From NCBI GenBank assembly GCA_951804985.1, contig OX638132.1:12505529-12569528 (forward strand): 64,000 bases of DNA, written 5' to 3'. The stretch's first letter is position 1. Every line of letters begins with the position of its first letter. This document shows positions 34,225-44,630 of this stretch, one piece after another. A program made the translations under genes and the position numbers. Below the pieces are notes generated by a model, which was not told the DNA's origin, made no database searches, and saw only the letters and a list, made by a program, of their open reading frames with translations. The DNA comes from Dryomyza anilis. Lineage: Eukaryota > Arthropoda > Insecta > Diptera > Dryomyzidae.

Positions 34225-34615
34225 GTCTAATTTATGGACATTTTTTGTTGTTGCCGAATTGATTGGAGAAACATAAAAATATGTTGTTTCTTCGCAATAA
34301 TAATTTCGAATGTTTTTTTTATGAAAATGGTAATTTCGACCTTTGCGTTATTTTTGTGATCCAAAGATTTTTTTTTGTAAATTTTTTGGATATTGATTTA
34401 GCGAATATTTTTTTTTTTGGTAAATGGTGATTACGACCTTGTGTGGTTTTTGTGGTCCAAACTATTTTTTTAACAATTTTGTTTTTATAAATTTTTCGAA
34501 CTTTGTTGTTTTTTTAAAGATTTTTTGAAAATTGTTACTTTGACCATTGCGTTATTTTTGTCGTTCTAAAAAAATGTTTAACAAACATTTTTTTCAAATT
34601 TTTCATTGTTGTTTC
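34225..34615 (+). repeat. ~100 bp degenerate tandem repeat, three units
   Basis: GACCTTTGCGTTATTTTTGTG (about 34338), GACCTTGTGTGGTTTTTGTG (about 34435) and GACCATTGCGTTATTTTTGT (about 34540) mark units of roughly 100 bp. Each is followed by a long T-rich tract. The units are strongly diverged. Confidence 0.6.
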
Positions 34616-34752
34616 GTGCTATAAGAGGTATATGTGGGTTAGTGCTATAGTGCTATAAGAGGTGCTATAAGAGGTATATTTACAAAAAGGGGGCGGTTCG
34701 CAGGTCTCAATAAACCGATGGTGCCCATTTTTCATATCACTAGTCTTTTATA
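34616..34752. other. Spacer with short duplication
   Basis: TGCTATAAGAGGTATAT occurs two to three times between 34617 and 34680. Nothing else is recognised. Confidence 0.45.
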
Positions 34753-34754
34753 TA

Positions 34755-34974
34755 CACCCAGAAAAAAATACTATACAAATAATAGTTTTTTACTATTAAA
34801 AATAGTCAATAGGATAAATTATTATTTTAATCGGAAAATACCATTAAATACTAGAAAATACCATGACATTGCCATTGAGTTTATATGAGAAGATTTATTT
34901 TTTGTATACTATTAAATCAATAATTGTCCTATTAACCAATTTTAATGGGATTTGAGGGAATTTTTTTCTGGGTG
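34755..34974. mobile_element. 220 bp MITE with CACCCAGAAAAAAAT ends
   Basis: Terminal inverted repeats CACCCAGAAAAAAAT and ATTTTTTTCTGGGTG are exact and flanked by TA (34753-34754 and 34975-34976). The interior is AT-rich, with paired AATAGTTTTTTACTATT and CCATTAAATACTA words. A copy without termini lies at 43531-43717 and the 20951-21300 repeat is related. Its size, ends and TA duplication are those of Tc1/mariner-type MITEs. Confidence 0.85.
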
Positions 34975-34976
34975 TA

Positions 34977-35430
34977 GTATTTATCTAGTATTTTATACTT
35001 TCTGCGTATTATACACGACGTTCAAATTAAATGTACCCTTACTATTTTAGTGCAGGGTTGAAGAAATTGTTCTAAAAACATCAAAAAAACGTAATACGTA
35101 ATACAATGAAATTTATTTTATTTGATATGTATTGCAGAAATAAATAAATCGTTTATAATGTAACAAAATTTTATTATATACGTAATAAAATTAAATCAAA
35201 CGTATTCAATTCAAACTTAAATAAATTGTACATATCTAAAACATAATAAAACCATTTCAATTTAATACTTTGTTATCTAATATTATTATTTCTCATTACT
35301 ATTAGATATGTGGCTGGCAATAAATAATAGTAGCAAAGTGTAGTAGAAATAATGATGTAAATATGTATAATAAAAGTATGAATTTAAAAATTCCCTATGT
35401 AACAAGAACTGGGAATGAAATAGCACAAAA
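34977..35430. other. AT-rich DNA, nothing recognised
   Basis: No feature is supported. ATAATAGTAGCAAAGTGTAG-type words at 35240-35350 are weakly repetitive. Confidence 0.35.
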
Positions 35431-35870
35431 AAGCAACTTTAATATAAGAATACAGAAAAAAAGCAACAACAGTATCGCCGCGGCGTTGTAAAACTAAATT
35501 CATTTGCGAATGGCAACACTAATAAAAGTGCATGTCGCACGTTTTATTGCTTAACGCTCTGACAACACCCACGGTTGCATGTAAAACGTCGACATGAAGC
35601 TGCTTTTGTGCGACAACAACTATAACAACAAAATAATCAAAAAAAAAGTACTTTTTCTTAAGCGCCAATATTATTTAAACACATTCGCGCACTAAAATGC
35701 GCCATTGCTTTTTGAGTTTTTGTTGGTTTTGCAGTTGCTGCTGCTGGATTAACAACATTCGTTATGACGAAAAGCAGGACTTCCTCTATTTGTCATTGTT
35801 GTAGTTTTATTTTTCTACTTTTTGCTACTTTTTTTTAGTATTTTAGTAGCATGTTTCTTATGCGGTGCTT
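35431..35870. other. Unique block with AACAAC/GCTGCTG words
   Basis: A moderately GC-rich, non-repetitive stretch with GCCGCGGCG near 35478, CAACAACTATAACAACAA near 35612 and TTGCAGTTGCTGCTGCTGG near 35730. This composition is typical of fly untranslated exons and introns. No coding frame is supported. Confidence 0.35.
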
Positions 35871-37105
35871 GCTTGTTAATCTTAAATTAAAACGATTTCA
35901 GTTTATGAGTTATTTGCACAAACGGTTTCATCTTTTTTGTTTGTCTATTCTTGTTGAGTTCTTTGAGTTTTTTTTTTGGCATAAACTTAACTTTATTTCG
36001 TTTTCAAAATTTTATGATTATGATTCACTCATTGTCAACTAAAAAGTGTTATAATTTGAATACTTAGTTTTGATAACAACCTTGATGTTTTATTAATACT
36101 CTGAATTGCAAGTAGATGCAGTTTAATGTTATTATTATTGTTACTTAAAACAGAAAGTTCTACAAAAATCAAAATTTATATTTATTATAATTATAATTTT
36201 TTGGACGCGAACAATTTTTTCCGACAATTCTTTTCAGGAAAATTCTACTCGTAAAATTCATCCATAATTTATGAAATTTTATTTTCAAAAATTAATTTTA
36301 AAATTCCCAAAATCTCTTAAAAATTGTCTGACTCATAAGCCTGACTCATAAACCTGACTCATAAGCCGATTTCTCCAGTATTACTTCACCTAATTCAATG
36401 AATTTTGCAGTAAACCATCTAGTTTGAAGTCACTACAAAATGAGACTACTTTGACCCCACACGGGGTCAAAATTAAATTTTTGAAAATCACGATATTAGG
36501 TGTTTCGAAATATTCGTATTGAATAACTGAATTTAATAAAAAACAAAAATGAGTAGAAGGGGTATATTTTCAATTTGTGCAGAAGTGTTAAGATCAGATT
36601 TTGAGAATATTTTCGAAATAATTGGTACGTAAGTTTTTGTGGCTAGTACAAGGCTTTATTTATTTTGTAATATAAGAAAATATTTCCAATATGAATATTT
36701 ACATTGCAGTTTGCTAAAATGTAAAAATCAAACAGAAAAAACTAAAATCAATCAAAGTTTGAGAAATCTTAATTATTTAAATATATTTTTATGTTAAAGG
36801 CCCTCGCATTCCATAACATGCTAAGTCGACTAAAGATATTTTTAATGTTAATCAGTTCTTGGATTCTGTAAATTAAGATATATCTTAATTAAAATACTTT
36901 CAAGTGTTAATGCCGATCGTTCGATCCTATAATCAAAATGTACTTAGCACGTATCTAACTATTTTAAAAACATAAAATCCAAATTGGACTATATATACAC
37001 AATATATTTCACTGTTTATTTCATCGTGGAACATCCAGTCATTCAGAAGTTAAAGCTATATATGTGAACGTAGAAAATAACTTCTTATAATATCCTGCAA
37101 CAGTT
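35871..37105. other. AT-rich DNA with minor motifs
   Basis: A three-fold TGACTCATAAGCC repeat lies at 36329-36366. A 9 bp-stem perfect hairpin, TTTGACCCC with a four-base loop, lies at 36453-36474. Nothing else is supported. Confidence 0.4.
36453..36474. repeat. Perfect short inverted repeat
   Basis: TTTGACCCC (36453-36461) pairs with GGGGTCAAA (36466-36474) across the loop ACAC. The stem is GC-rich in an AT-rich context. Its function is unknown; chance is possible in a window of this size. Confidence 0.5.
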
Positions 37106-37106
37106 C

Positions 37107-38260
37107 CTATCCAAAAAATATATATATGAAATGAGTTGTTATCAATTAATATCTATTTTCCTTGAAATTTTCTATAAAACCTTATTTAACGTTTAGTCTT
37201 GCTCTTACACAACACTGATTTTTATTTGCGGTTTTTTTACATTAGTTTTAGAAATTACTGCACTATATTATACTCTGTTACTATTTGTACTTTTTGTAAC
37301 ACAATTTATATATTTATTTAATTTACACTTAACAAAATTATTACCGACGCGAACACGTTTTCTCAACGAACAACAAAAGACACGTACGCAGAAAATGCCG
37401 ATCACCGAGTGTCAACTTTGTATACAAGAAGAGAGCTGCAAGAATACCTTTATTTACATTTGAATTCATTTTTGTTTGTTTTCAAAAATCAGTATGTTTA
37501 AAATGACCCTATACATACTTCAAACGACGACAAAAGAGACGTAGGTAGAAAATTCTGCTCAACGAGTGCCAACTTCGTATACAAGAAGAATGTTGCAAGA
37601 ATACATTTGTTTAAATCCTATTTCTTTTTTTGTTTGTTTTTACACATCATTATGTTCAAACGATGGCAAAAGATGGCGTAGGTAGAAAATGCTGCACAGC
37701 GTTGCCAGCGTCAGTCGATAAATTATCGAATTAAGACGATCGTTGCGAACATACGTTGTATTTAGATTTGATTAGCATTTTCTGTGATTCGAAACATAGT
37801 TTTAACCAAGTAAATTGCCAAGAAACTGTTTATTCAAATGCAATTAAAATTTTATGTTGGTATTGTAACATATTTATGGTAAATTTGACAGATTCTGCTG
37901 GACAATATAATAATGTTTACACGTGATCAAAAATAAATTCAATTTCGATTATAATTTAATTACACTTCATTCCTAATACATGTATGTTAATTTCGTATTA
38001 CTTATTAATTACATTTAAACGTATTCAAACAAATCTTTTCTATCCGTGTACTAAATAATTAATGAAAAATCAAAGAATTTGTGACTACCTAGCAAAAAAA
38101 AAATTTATTAACTCTTGGTATTCGGTAACCGGATCATCAAGAGTTCTAATATTATGCCCAAATTATAAGTATCATAGATACTAGTTACAAACAAAGTTTG
38201 AACCAAATTTACAACATTAAAAAATTTAGGTGGTCGTTCTGACATCCATATATAGAATTA
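37107..38260 (+). repeat. Local duplication, interrupted copy
   Basis: The outer parts (37110-37206 and 38050-38260) match 38985-39290 in order and orientation. Shared words are CAATTAATATCTATTTTCC, CTTATTTAACGTTTAGTCTT, TATTCGGTAACCGGATCATC and ACAACATTAAAAAATTTAGG. The middle 0.84 kb is absent from the other copy but present elsewhere at 46633-47455. Confidence 0.8.
37207..38049. mobile_element. 0.84 kb inserted element, copy 1
   Basis: It is bounded by TA on the left (TTA then CACAACACTG) and TA on the right (CTATCCGTG then TA). The duplication at 38985 shows the same flanks without it. A near-identical copy lies at 46633-47455. Inside are two and a half tandem units of about 180 bp containing CGAGTGTCAACTTTGTATACAA / AAGAAGAGAGCTGCAAGAATAC-type blocks. 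The ends are only weakly inverted (CAC). No transposase is present. Confidence 0.75.
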
Positions 38261-38984
38261 ATTATCTTGTATCAATTATTCTTAATTGCTATATACTCCG
38301 TTCAATACTTTATCTGTGTACAATACCTTTTTATTAATTAAAAAACTTAGTCTTATTTTCGTTTTGGATTTCTGTAGTTACCTAAAATAATTAAGTACTA
38401 CAGAAATCCGTATTGTGCGTTTTTTTAAAAGTTTTTTAAAGTTGAAGTTAAAATTAAGTAACGAAACTAAGTATAAAATAAATCAACCCTCATGCTATTT
38501 TGAAAAATATCTTCTTGTGTGTGCTACTGTGTCAGTCAAACATATGTTTCAAAACAATGTTGCAACTCTGCAAATATCCCAACCGTTTCGTCTGACCCAT
38601 CCATGAAATGAATGCCTGACATTTTAGTTCATCGTCCGGCTAGCTGCCTAGTGTGTTGCGGTGGGTGCAGTTAATTGGTCTGTGTGGAATGTGTGTCTTG
38701 TGCGAATCTCATTTTCTCTTGAATAAATACATAAATCAATGAATATTTGAGTTTTTTTCCTTTTCTGTGCGGTATTTTTTAAAATTATTTGTTTATATTT
38801 TTTCTTGCAAGTGTTTATTTGGAAATTGGGATTAACTGATAAACATTTGGAGCATCTTTATTTATAATATGTTTTTATTTTAACACTATTTTTTTTAAAA
38901 CTTAAATTCCACTATATAACATCGTCCTTGACTAAAATCGAGACTGGCCTGCGGTCAGTGTACAAATTAATATATTTTAAATAA
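38261..38984. other. AT-rich DNA, partly less so
   Basis: Bases 38580-38700 are more GC-rich (TCCGGCTAGCTGCCTAGTGT). The + frame 38415-38606 has no known content. No other feature. Confidence 0.35.
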
Positions 38985-39290
38985 AAAATATATATCAAAT
39001 GAGTCGTTACCAATTAATATTTATTTTTCCTTGAAAGCTCGTCAAATTCGCTATAAAACCTCATTTAACGTTCAGTCTTACTCTTACTATACAGTTAACG
39101 AAAAATGTGTGACCACCTGCAATAGTCGGATTTTATTGACTCTTAGTATTCGGTAACCGGATCATCTGGATGTCTAATATTTTGCACAAATTATAAGACT
39201 CATAGTTACTAGTCACAAGGTTTGAACTAAATCCACAACATTTAAAAATTTAGGTGGAATGCCCCTTATATAATTGGTTATAAGAATTAT
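38985..39290 (+). repeat. Local duplication, uninterrupted copy
   Basis: This is the counterpart of 37107-38260 without the inserted element. It reads continuously from TCTTACTCTTACTATACAG to GTATTCGGTAACCGGATCAT. It serves as the empty site that dates the insertion after the duplication. Confidence 0.8.
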
Positions 39291-39387
39291 TTAATAGTAT
39301 ATCAAATTTCTTCTGGTTCGGTGTACATGCTAAAATATATACATTAGCAAATACACCAAACGACAGTTTAAAAGGTCATACACAGTT
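39291..39387. other. Short spacer
   Basis: AT-rich DNA with no feature. Confidence 0.35.
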
Positions 39388-39627
39388 TTACAACCACTGC
39401 ACAGTATTAAAGTTACTGTTGTACCGATATTTTTTACATTGGTTCATCGCAACGCGTGCCTGCCTAAATGGTTCGTCGGGTATATTTTTCGTACATCGTG
39501 CGTATATCTGGACTTTGATATTCTCCTCTTTACTTTTGTTTATTATTTCCCTTTCATTACATATAGGTTTCGAAAAAGTAACGAATTTGGAATAAACTAA
39601 TAGCCATACCCCAATGACCAATAACAA
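39388..39627 (-). CDS. Possible coding exon or gene remnant, unknown product
   Basis: An open minus-strand frame of 79 codons whose composition differs from the random frames around it. A hydrophobic start (LLVIGVWLLVYS) is followed by a hydrophilic, charged part with spaced cysteines (KPICNEREI, YARCTKNIPDEPFRQ, AMNQCKK) and then a stop. There is no ATG at the start, because a TGA precedes the first codon directly. The nearest upstream ATG is in another frame and stops after 24 codons. It could be an exon entered by splicing, a frameshifted pseudogene of a small secreted protein, or chance. I recognise no family. Confidence 0.25.
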   Translation of the reverse strand: MLLVIGVWLLVYSKFVTFSKPICNEREIINKSKEENIKVQIYARCTKNIPDEPFRQARVAMNQCKKYRYNSNFNTVQWL

Positions 39628-40199
39628 TCATTACCAATCCAAATTTTTATCGATGACAATTGAGGATGATAGGTTTAGTAAAACCTGAATTACTCAATGG
39701 TAGAAACAAATTAGAACAAAAGTGTTTTCCACTCCTAATATTTTTGTAATTTCGTGTTGTATAATCACTTTTTGAACTATACATTTGTAAATAAATGCAT
39801 TTTATTTTTATGTGGTTAGCACGTTTTGGAAATGAGCTTCTTAATTGTCACCTCTATTTGGGGCTCTAATACAGAATACTAAATTGTGACAATTGTAATG
39901 ACTAGGCGCATTATTGTGACCAATTCTAGTTTGTGACTCGTGCCAGAATATGGCGATCATCCCATTTCATAACATGCTGAATTTATTTTATTTCTGAATT
40001 TATTCAATTTGTCTGGTTTATGTATAAACATTTTGGAAACCATAATACACAAAAAAAACATAAAATAATTTAAAAATCCTGTATTCGTTTTTTTGCATCA
40101 ATATTAAAAAAACCAAAAGGTTCTAATGCCAAAAGCAAAATGTCGAATTTGTCTGCGATGATAACTAATTTGCTAAAACTTTTACTAAATTTACAACAT
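39628..40199. other. AT-rich DNA, nothing recognised
   Basis: No supported feature. The words TTGTGACCAATTC and GTGACAATTGT recur loosely around 39880-39935. Confidence 0.35.
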
Positions 40200-40780
40200 C
40201 GAGTAACATGCCCAACATAATGCTCACTCTCTACCCAGCTCAACTTGGAGTATTTCCTGGTCTTTTGTCTGCTTTATCACTTTGCCAAATGAAGATGCAT
40301 TTGTTGCATCAAAATTTGCCACGGTTATATAGTACATGCTGTATATATAATTTGACTAGATCTGCATAAATTACAGCACTACACAAAATAATTCATCCAC
40401 ATGCAAAGGCAGCAAGTGCAGCAGCAAATTTACGACCATGTCGCCAATGAAGAAGACGACAACGATGACGACGACGATGACGACGACTATGCTGCGAATG
40501 TTGCTGCTGCTCCTGCTGCACGTGCGTCCTACGAATGCGTAGTCGTAAAAATTTAGAATCTCAAAATTATTCTATTTTGAATTGGTTGTGTGTGATAGCG
40601 TTGCCACACCGAGTGTGTATTTGCCATCTTCTCGTATAGTTGATGAATGCGGATTAAGTTTCAGTTTAAATTGCAGTTTCTTGCAGTTATCAAAGCGGCG
40701 ACAGGCCAGCAAACAGTTGCGAATTTTGACAATACATTGAGTAAATTCGACTGTTTGGCTGTTTTTACTTTTGCAACTAA
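40200..40780. other. Unique, GC-elevated block
   Basis: A non-repetitive stretch with trinucleotide runs (GACGACGACGATGACGAC near 40465, TTGCTGCTGCTCCTGCTGC near 40501) and a TGCACGTGCGTCC word holding a CACGTG E-box at 40519-40524. It contains the small acidic frame described separately. Typical of untranslated or regulatory DNA of fly genes. Confidence 0.4.
40401..40556 (+). CDS. Low-complexity acidic small ORF, doubtful
   Basis: An ATG-initiated frame of 51 codons. Its N-terminus is glutamine-rich (MQRQQVQQQIYDHVANEE), a run of acidic residues follows (eight consecutive D after DDN), then an alanine-rich part and ASYECVVVKI before the stop. The second frame over the same bases gives a hydrophobic leucine run (MLRMLLLLLLHV), so the trinucleotide repeats alone explain the openness. 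It may be a first exon of a longer gene; a GTAAAA at 40545 could serve as a donor. No homology is recognised. Confidence 0.15.
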   Translation: MQRQQVQQQIYDHVANEEDDNDDDDDDDDYAANVAAAPAARASYECVVVKI

Positions 40781-40789
40781 TCTAATTTC

Positions 40790-40950
40790 TAGTTTCATTG
40801 ATCTAGTTCTTCTGCTTTTCCTGTAGTAGTGGTTTCAACATCGCCAAATCGACTCAGAAAGTGACACTGTGCAAAAAAATTATTACTTTTCTATACCAGT
40901 CATGTTTCCTTTTGGGTGTTTATCTTTTAATATACGGTATAAAACTTATT
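40790..40950 (+). mobile_element. Decayed mini-me 3' fragment
   Basis: GTTTCAACATCGCCAAATCGACTCAG, then TATTACTTTTCTATACC, CCTTTTGGGTGTT and ATACGGTATAAAA follow the order of the mini-me 3' part (ACATCGCTAAATCGACTCAG, TATACTTTTCCATACCGG, CTTCTGGGTGTTAC, AGGGTATAAAA). The array is gone. Confidence 0.6.
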
Positions 40951-41094
40951 TTCATATTTAAAGCCGTTTTCACCATCTTCGGTTAAGCACTAACTGCCAC
41001 TTTAACTCAGAGTTACCAATAGAATATATGGAATTGAAACACTTAACTGGACATTGTCAAAACTGCCCTTAGTGGATAAAACAATTCATACCCG
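40951..41094. other. Short spacer
   Basis: No feature is recognised. Confidence 0.35.
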
Positions 41095-42065
41095 AGACAA
41101 TTTTACCTGAAACATTCGGACAATTCTAACCTGGTAATTCTTCTATACACTATTTATTCCAAAGTATTATTCCCAGACAATTTTGTCCTGGTACAATTCT
41201 TTACTGAGTCTAATCTTTCCCCAGTGAAATCTTTCCCCAGTGAAATCTTTCCCGATACAAATCTTCCTCGAGACAATTCACCCAATATTATTTTCACAAC
41301 ATATGTTTTCCCCAAAGAACTAATTAAAAAATAGAACACAAATATTTTCTTTTTAAAGAATAATTGGGGTATACATAACTAACTCAAGGAATAATTTTAC
41401 GGCAAATTCGTGAATAATACATTCGGAGAAAAATAGTTTCTAGATCTTGTCTCGAAGGATAATTTTTTCGATGAAGAACATTTCGTCGAAGAATTTTTTG
41501 GCGAAGATTAGTGTCGTGAAAGAATAAACTCTAGAAAGTATTGTTTCGGGAAATAATTTTCTCGATGAAGAAATATTCAAGAAAGAATTGTCTGTGAAAG
41601 AATTGTTTGCCGTAGATTTGACTCGTGAAAGAATAGTCTCTGGAAAGAATTGTCTGAAGGGTTAATTTTCTCGATGAAGAATTTTTTAGCGAAGATTTGC
41701 CTCGTCAAAGAATTGTCTCCGGAATCTCGGAAAATCTCGGAAAATAATTTTTTCGGTGAAGAACTTTTCGAGGAAGAATTGTCTTGGTGATGATCTGTTC
41801 GGGTAGAAATTGTCTTGGGATGAAATGTCCGGGTAAAAATTGTTTGGCGAAATTGTCTCTGGTAAGAATTGTCAAGGGGAATAATTTTCTCGGTAATGAT
41901 GTTTTAGAGGAAGAAATTGTCTGAGGAAGAATTGTCTTGGTGATGAAATTTCAGGGTAATAAATGTCTTTGGAATAAACTGTCTGGGTAAAAATTGTTTG
42001 GCGAAGATTTCACTCGTGAAAAAATTGTCTCTGGTAAAAATTGTCTCGGGTAAAAATTGTATTGG
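41095..42065. repeat. Degenerate ~20 bp minisatellite with a polarity switch
   Basis: From 41095 to about 41290 the units read CCCGAGACAATTCTTCCT-like. From about 41390 to 42065 they read in the opposite sense (GAATTGTCTCGGGAAAGAA, GAAGAATTGTCTTGG). The unit is 18-22 bp and strongly diverged. Same-family patches recur at 43040-43530, 43715-43820, 44540-44630, 51090-51210 and 57530-57990. Confidence 0.75.
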
Positions 42066-42975
42066 GGATTACGACCCAACAACGACTCCTACCTCAACAA
42101 ATAATTTATTGAGAGCCGCCTCATATGTGAAAATTTGCGCAACATGCCAAACTAAACAAAACTAATAAAAATAACAAACTGCAAAAAACCATAAAAAATT
42201 AATGCTGACCTCATCAAAGTGCTAACAAAATAAAATAAAATTAAAAATAAAATACCGAAAACAAATACAAACATTATTACAGTCCAACCAGCCACACACA
42301 GAGAGAGTTTTTACGAGATTTTTGGCAAAAAGTTTACAATAATTTCAGCATGCGAAATGCATAAAACTTAAAATGCAATTTGGTAAAAATTTTGGCCAAA
42401 TTGCGAGAGTATCTGCGTATCTAACCGGATACGTACGAGCGGAGAAAATTTTAATTTCCATTGCGCTGAGTTGGCAGTGTGTCTGAGGATGGAACACGGA
42501 ATGTGAACGGAGCGGTAGAGCGAGCAAGACAATGAAAGAGTTTTCATCACAAGTCGTAAAACGTAACCACAATAAAAATAATAAATCGACGTATTACGAA
42601 AACGCAAGATAGACACAGATGCACCAAATACAGGAAGTGCACACACACAAACACACACACATATAGAGACACACTTACAAACACACACACACATTTGTAT
42701 GTGCTGCACTTACACAGCTGCTGAAGACAACACATAAATTGTGCTGTGTGTCTGCTTGTGAGTCGAATATATAAAAACATCAAATTTCCTGAAATTTCTT
42801 CCTTTTTCCTTCTCTTGTTGTACAGCTTCACTCAGAGGTTGAGGTTTTTCCAATGCTTCTCTCAAATTAAAACCTCTCATGCGCCCAACATCCGTCATCA
42901 GCGTCGTAACGTACGCAACGTAAGACAAGAAAATGCAACGTAACGTAACGCAATGCAACATAACGCAATGCAAAT
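42066..42975. other. Unique block with CA microsatellite
   Basis: Mixed-composition DNA: A-rich at 42150-42290, then less AT-rich at 42380-42560. A CA-rich microsatellite runs from about 42638 to 42692, and GTAACG/GCAACG words repeat at 42905-42970. The overlapping frames on both strands are repeat-driven or without known motif. Candidate regulatory or untranslated DNA. Confidence 0.4.
42638..42692. repeat. CA-rich microsatellite
   Basis: Interrupted runs of CA (CACACACAAACACACACACA) broken by TATAGAGA and TTACAAA. A simple repeat that makes valine/cysteine-rich frames on the minus strand. Confidence 0.8.
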
Positions 42976-43039
42976 CGTACTGAGTTTTGCTATTTTGCTT
43001 TTCTTTTCTTATTACTATATGTCGTTCTTAGTAATCATT

Positions 43040-43530
43040 TCTCATCATTATATTCGGGTTACGGACAATTCCATCCCAACAATTTATTCCCTAGACAATC
43101 TATTCCCTGCAATGCTTTCCCGAATCAATTCTTCCTGAACACAATTATTTTCTTCTTAAATCTCTACCGGACAATTCTGGTCCGAGACCATTCTGTATCG
43201 AGACAATTCTTATCGAGATTAATCTTCCCGCATGATAACAGTCTGTCTCAGAGACTTCCAGTGTTTCGAATCTTTCCCAAACTACTCAAACTTCTTTTTT
43301 GTAGTTTCATCGCGAATAATTCCTTCCCGACAATTTAATCCCTACTCAATTTATTCCCTGCAATGCTTACCCGAACCAATTCTTCCACAAGATAATTAGT
43401 TTCTTGTTATTACTCTTTCTCAAAGATCTTCAGTGCCACGAATCATTCCCAAACTAACTTCGATGTAAATGTTTGATTTTCTAGTTTCATCGCGGATTAC
43501 GGACAATTCCTTCCCAACAAGTTATCCTCC
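43040..43530 (+). repeat. GACAATTCYTTCCC minisatellite patch
   Basis: Units such as GGACAATTCCATCCCAACAA, TTTATTCCCTAGACAATC and CCCTGCAATGCTTTCCCGAA run along the stretch. A block of about 260 bp is itself duplicated: CAATTTATTCCCTGCAATGC occurs at about 43335 as well as near 43080. Same family as 41095-42065, in forward sense. Confidence 0.7.
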
Positions 43531-43717
43531 AAACCCAAAAAAAAACAATATAAATAAAAGTTTATTACTATTAATTATTAATTAGGAAAAATTATTATTT
43601 TAATCGGAAAATACCATTAAATAATAGAAAGTACCATGACATTGCCATTGAGTTTATATGAAAAGATTTATTTTTTATATCAATAATTGTCCTATTGACC
43701 AATTTTAATGGGATTTA
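43531..43717 (+). mobile_element. MITE copy lacking clear ends
   Basis: It follows 34790-34950 closely (ATTATTTTAATCGGAAAATACC, ATGACATTGCCATTGAGTT, TTGTCCTATTGACCAATTTT). The CACCCAGAAAAA termini are not intact; AAACCCAAAAAAAAAC at the left is probably the worn end. It sits inside the minisatellite patch, which resumes at ATTCCCTGCAATGC. Confidence 0.75.
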
Positions 43718-43822
43718 TTCCCTGCAATGCTTTCCCGAACCAATTCTTTTTCAATACAATTATTTTCTTGTTAATTCTCTACCGGACAATTCTCGTCTGA
43801 GACAAATCTTCCCGGGAGATAA

Positions 43823-44134
43823 TAATATAATAATAGTTTAGCACTACAGTCCTATATAGAACTTCGGCCGAGCTCTCTCACCATTTTGAGCTGTGCGTGT
43901 TATATTTGTACTCAAAGTGGTGGGACCTACAGTTTATTGCCGAATCCGAACGGCGGGTGAGAGCTTTTCATAAGCAATGGTTTTACTCTCCTAGGTTTGC
44001 CATTTACTGACGAGAGGTAGCGCGGTATAGAAAAATGTTTCTATGAAAAGATGTTGTTAGCCCCAGTCCAGGCTTGAACCGGGGACCTTTCGGCTCGCAG
44101 TCCAACGCACTAACCACTGAGCTACCGCGGCTAC
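43823..44134 (-). mobile_element. tRNA-derived SINE, copy 2
   Basis: On the minus strand the head begins at 44134 with GTAGCCGCGGTAGCTCAGTG. The B box region reads CCGGTTCAAGCCTGG, closer to the GGTTCGANTCC consensus than in copy 1. The body and the ATT-rich tail match copies 1 and 3. It inserted into the minisatellite patch. Confidence 0.88.
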
Positions 44135-44630
44135 TGTTATAGCTACTGTGATAACTGTTCACAATATCTCAGAAACTTTCAGTACCTCGAATCGTACGCA
44201 AACTAACTTCTATATAAATGTTCGATTTTGTAGTTTAATATGTAATATTTTTCGAAGCAATATCGAACTTTGGAAAACTCCGACAAAACTTATCTATATC
44301 TACCTACCATATAGGTCCAATTTGACGCTCGTTATCGGTACAAGAAAATGTCCAGAATCGTGTGATTTCTCCTTTTTTTCGCATTGATCTCGTAACGATT
44401 TCGAAACGAATGGCATACTGAGTTGATATCGTTACGAGAAAGGGTCCGATATCCAGTGAATTCTCCTGTGTCTCGTAACTATCTCGTAAAAATCGAAAAG
44501 AATGTCATACTGGCGATAATTCGCAGATAGAATTATCTGAAAAACAATTCTTCCTGACCAATATTGAGAAAAAGCAAGAATTGTTCGAAGGAGAGAAGTA
44601 TTTTTAAAAAATAATTCTTCGGTTTCCACA
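44135..44630. other. Mixed DNA with palindromic TCGTAACGA words
   Basis: ATCTCGTAACGATTTCGAAACGAATG (around 44388) and ATCGTTACGAGAAAGGGTCC (around 44425) form an imperfect inverted pair. AGAATTCACTG/TCTCGTAACTATCTCG follow. A minisatellite patch occupies 44540-44630. Confidence 0.4.

Noticed and set aside
42368..42831. Cysteine/valine-rich minus-strand frames
   Set aside because: They are produced by the CA microsatellite at 42638-42692.
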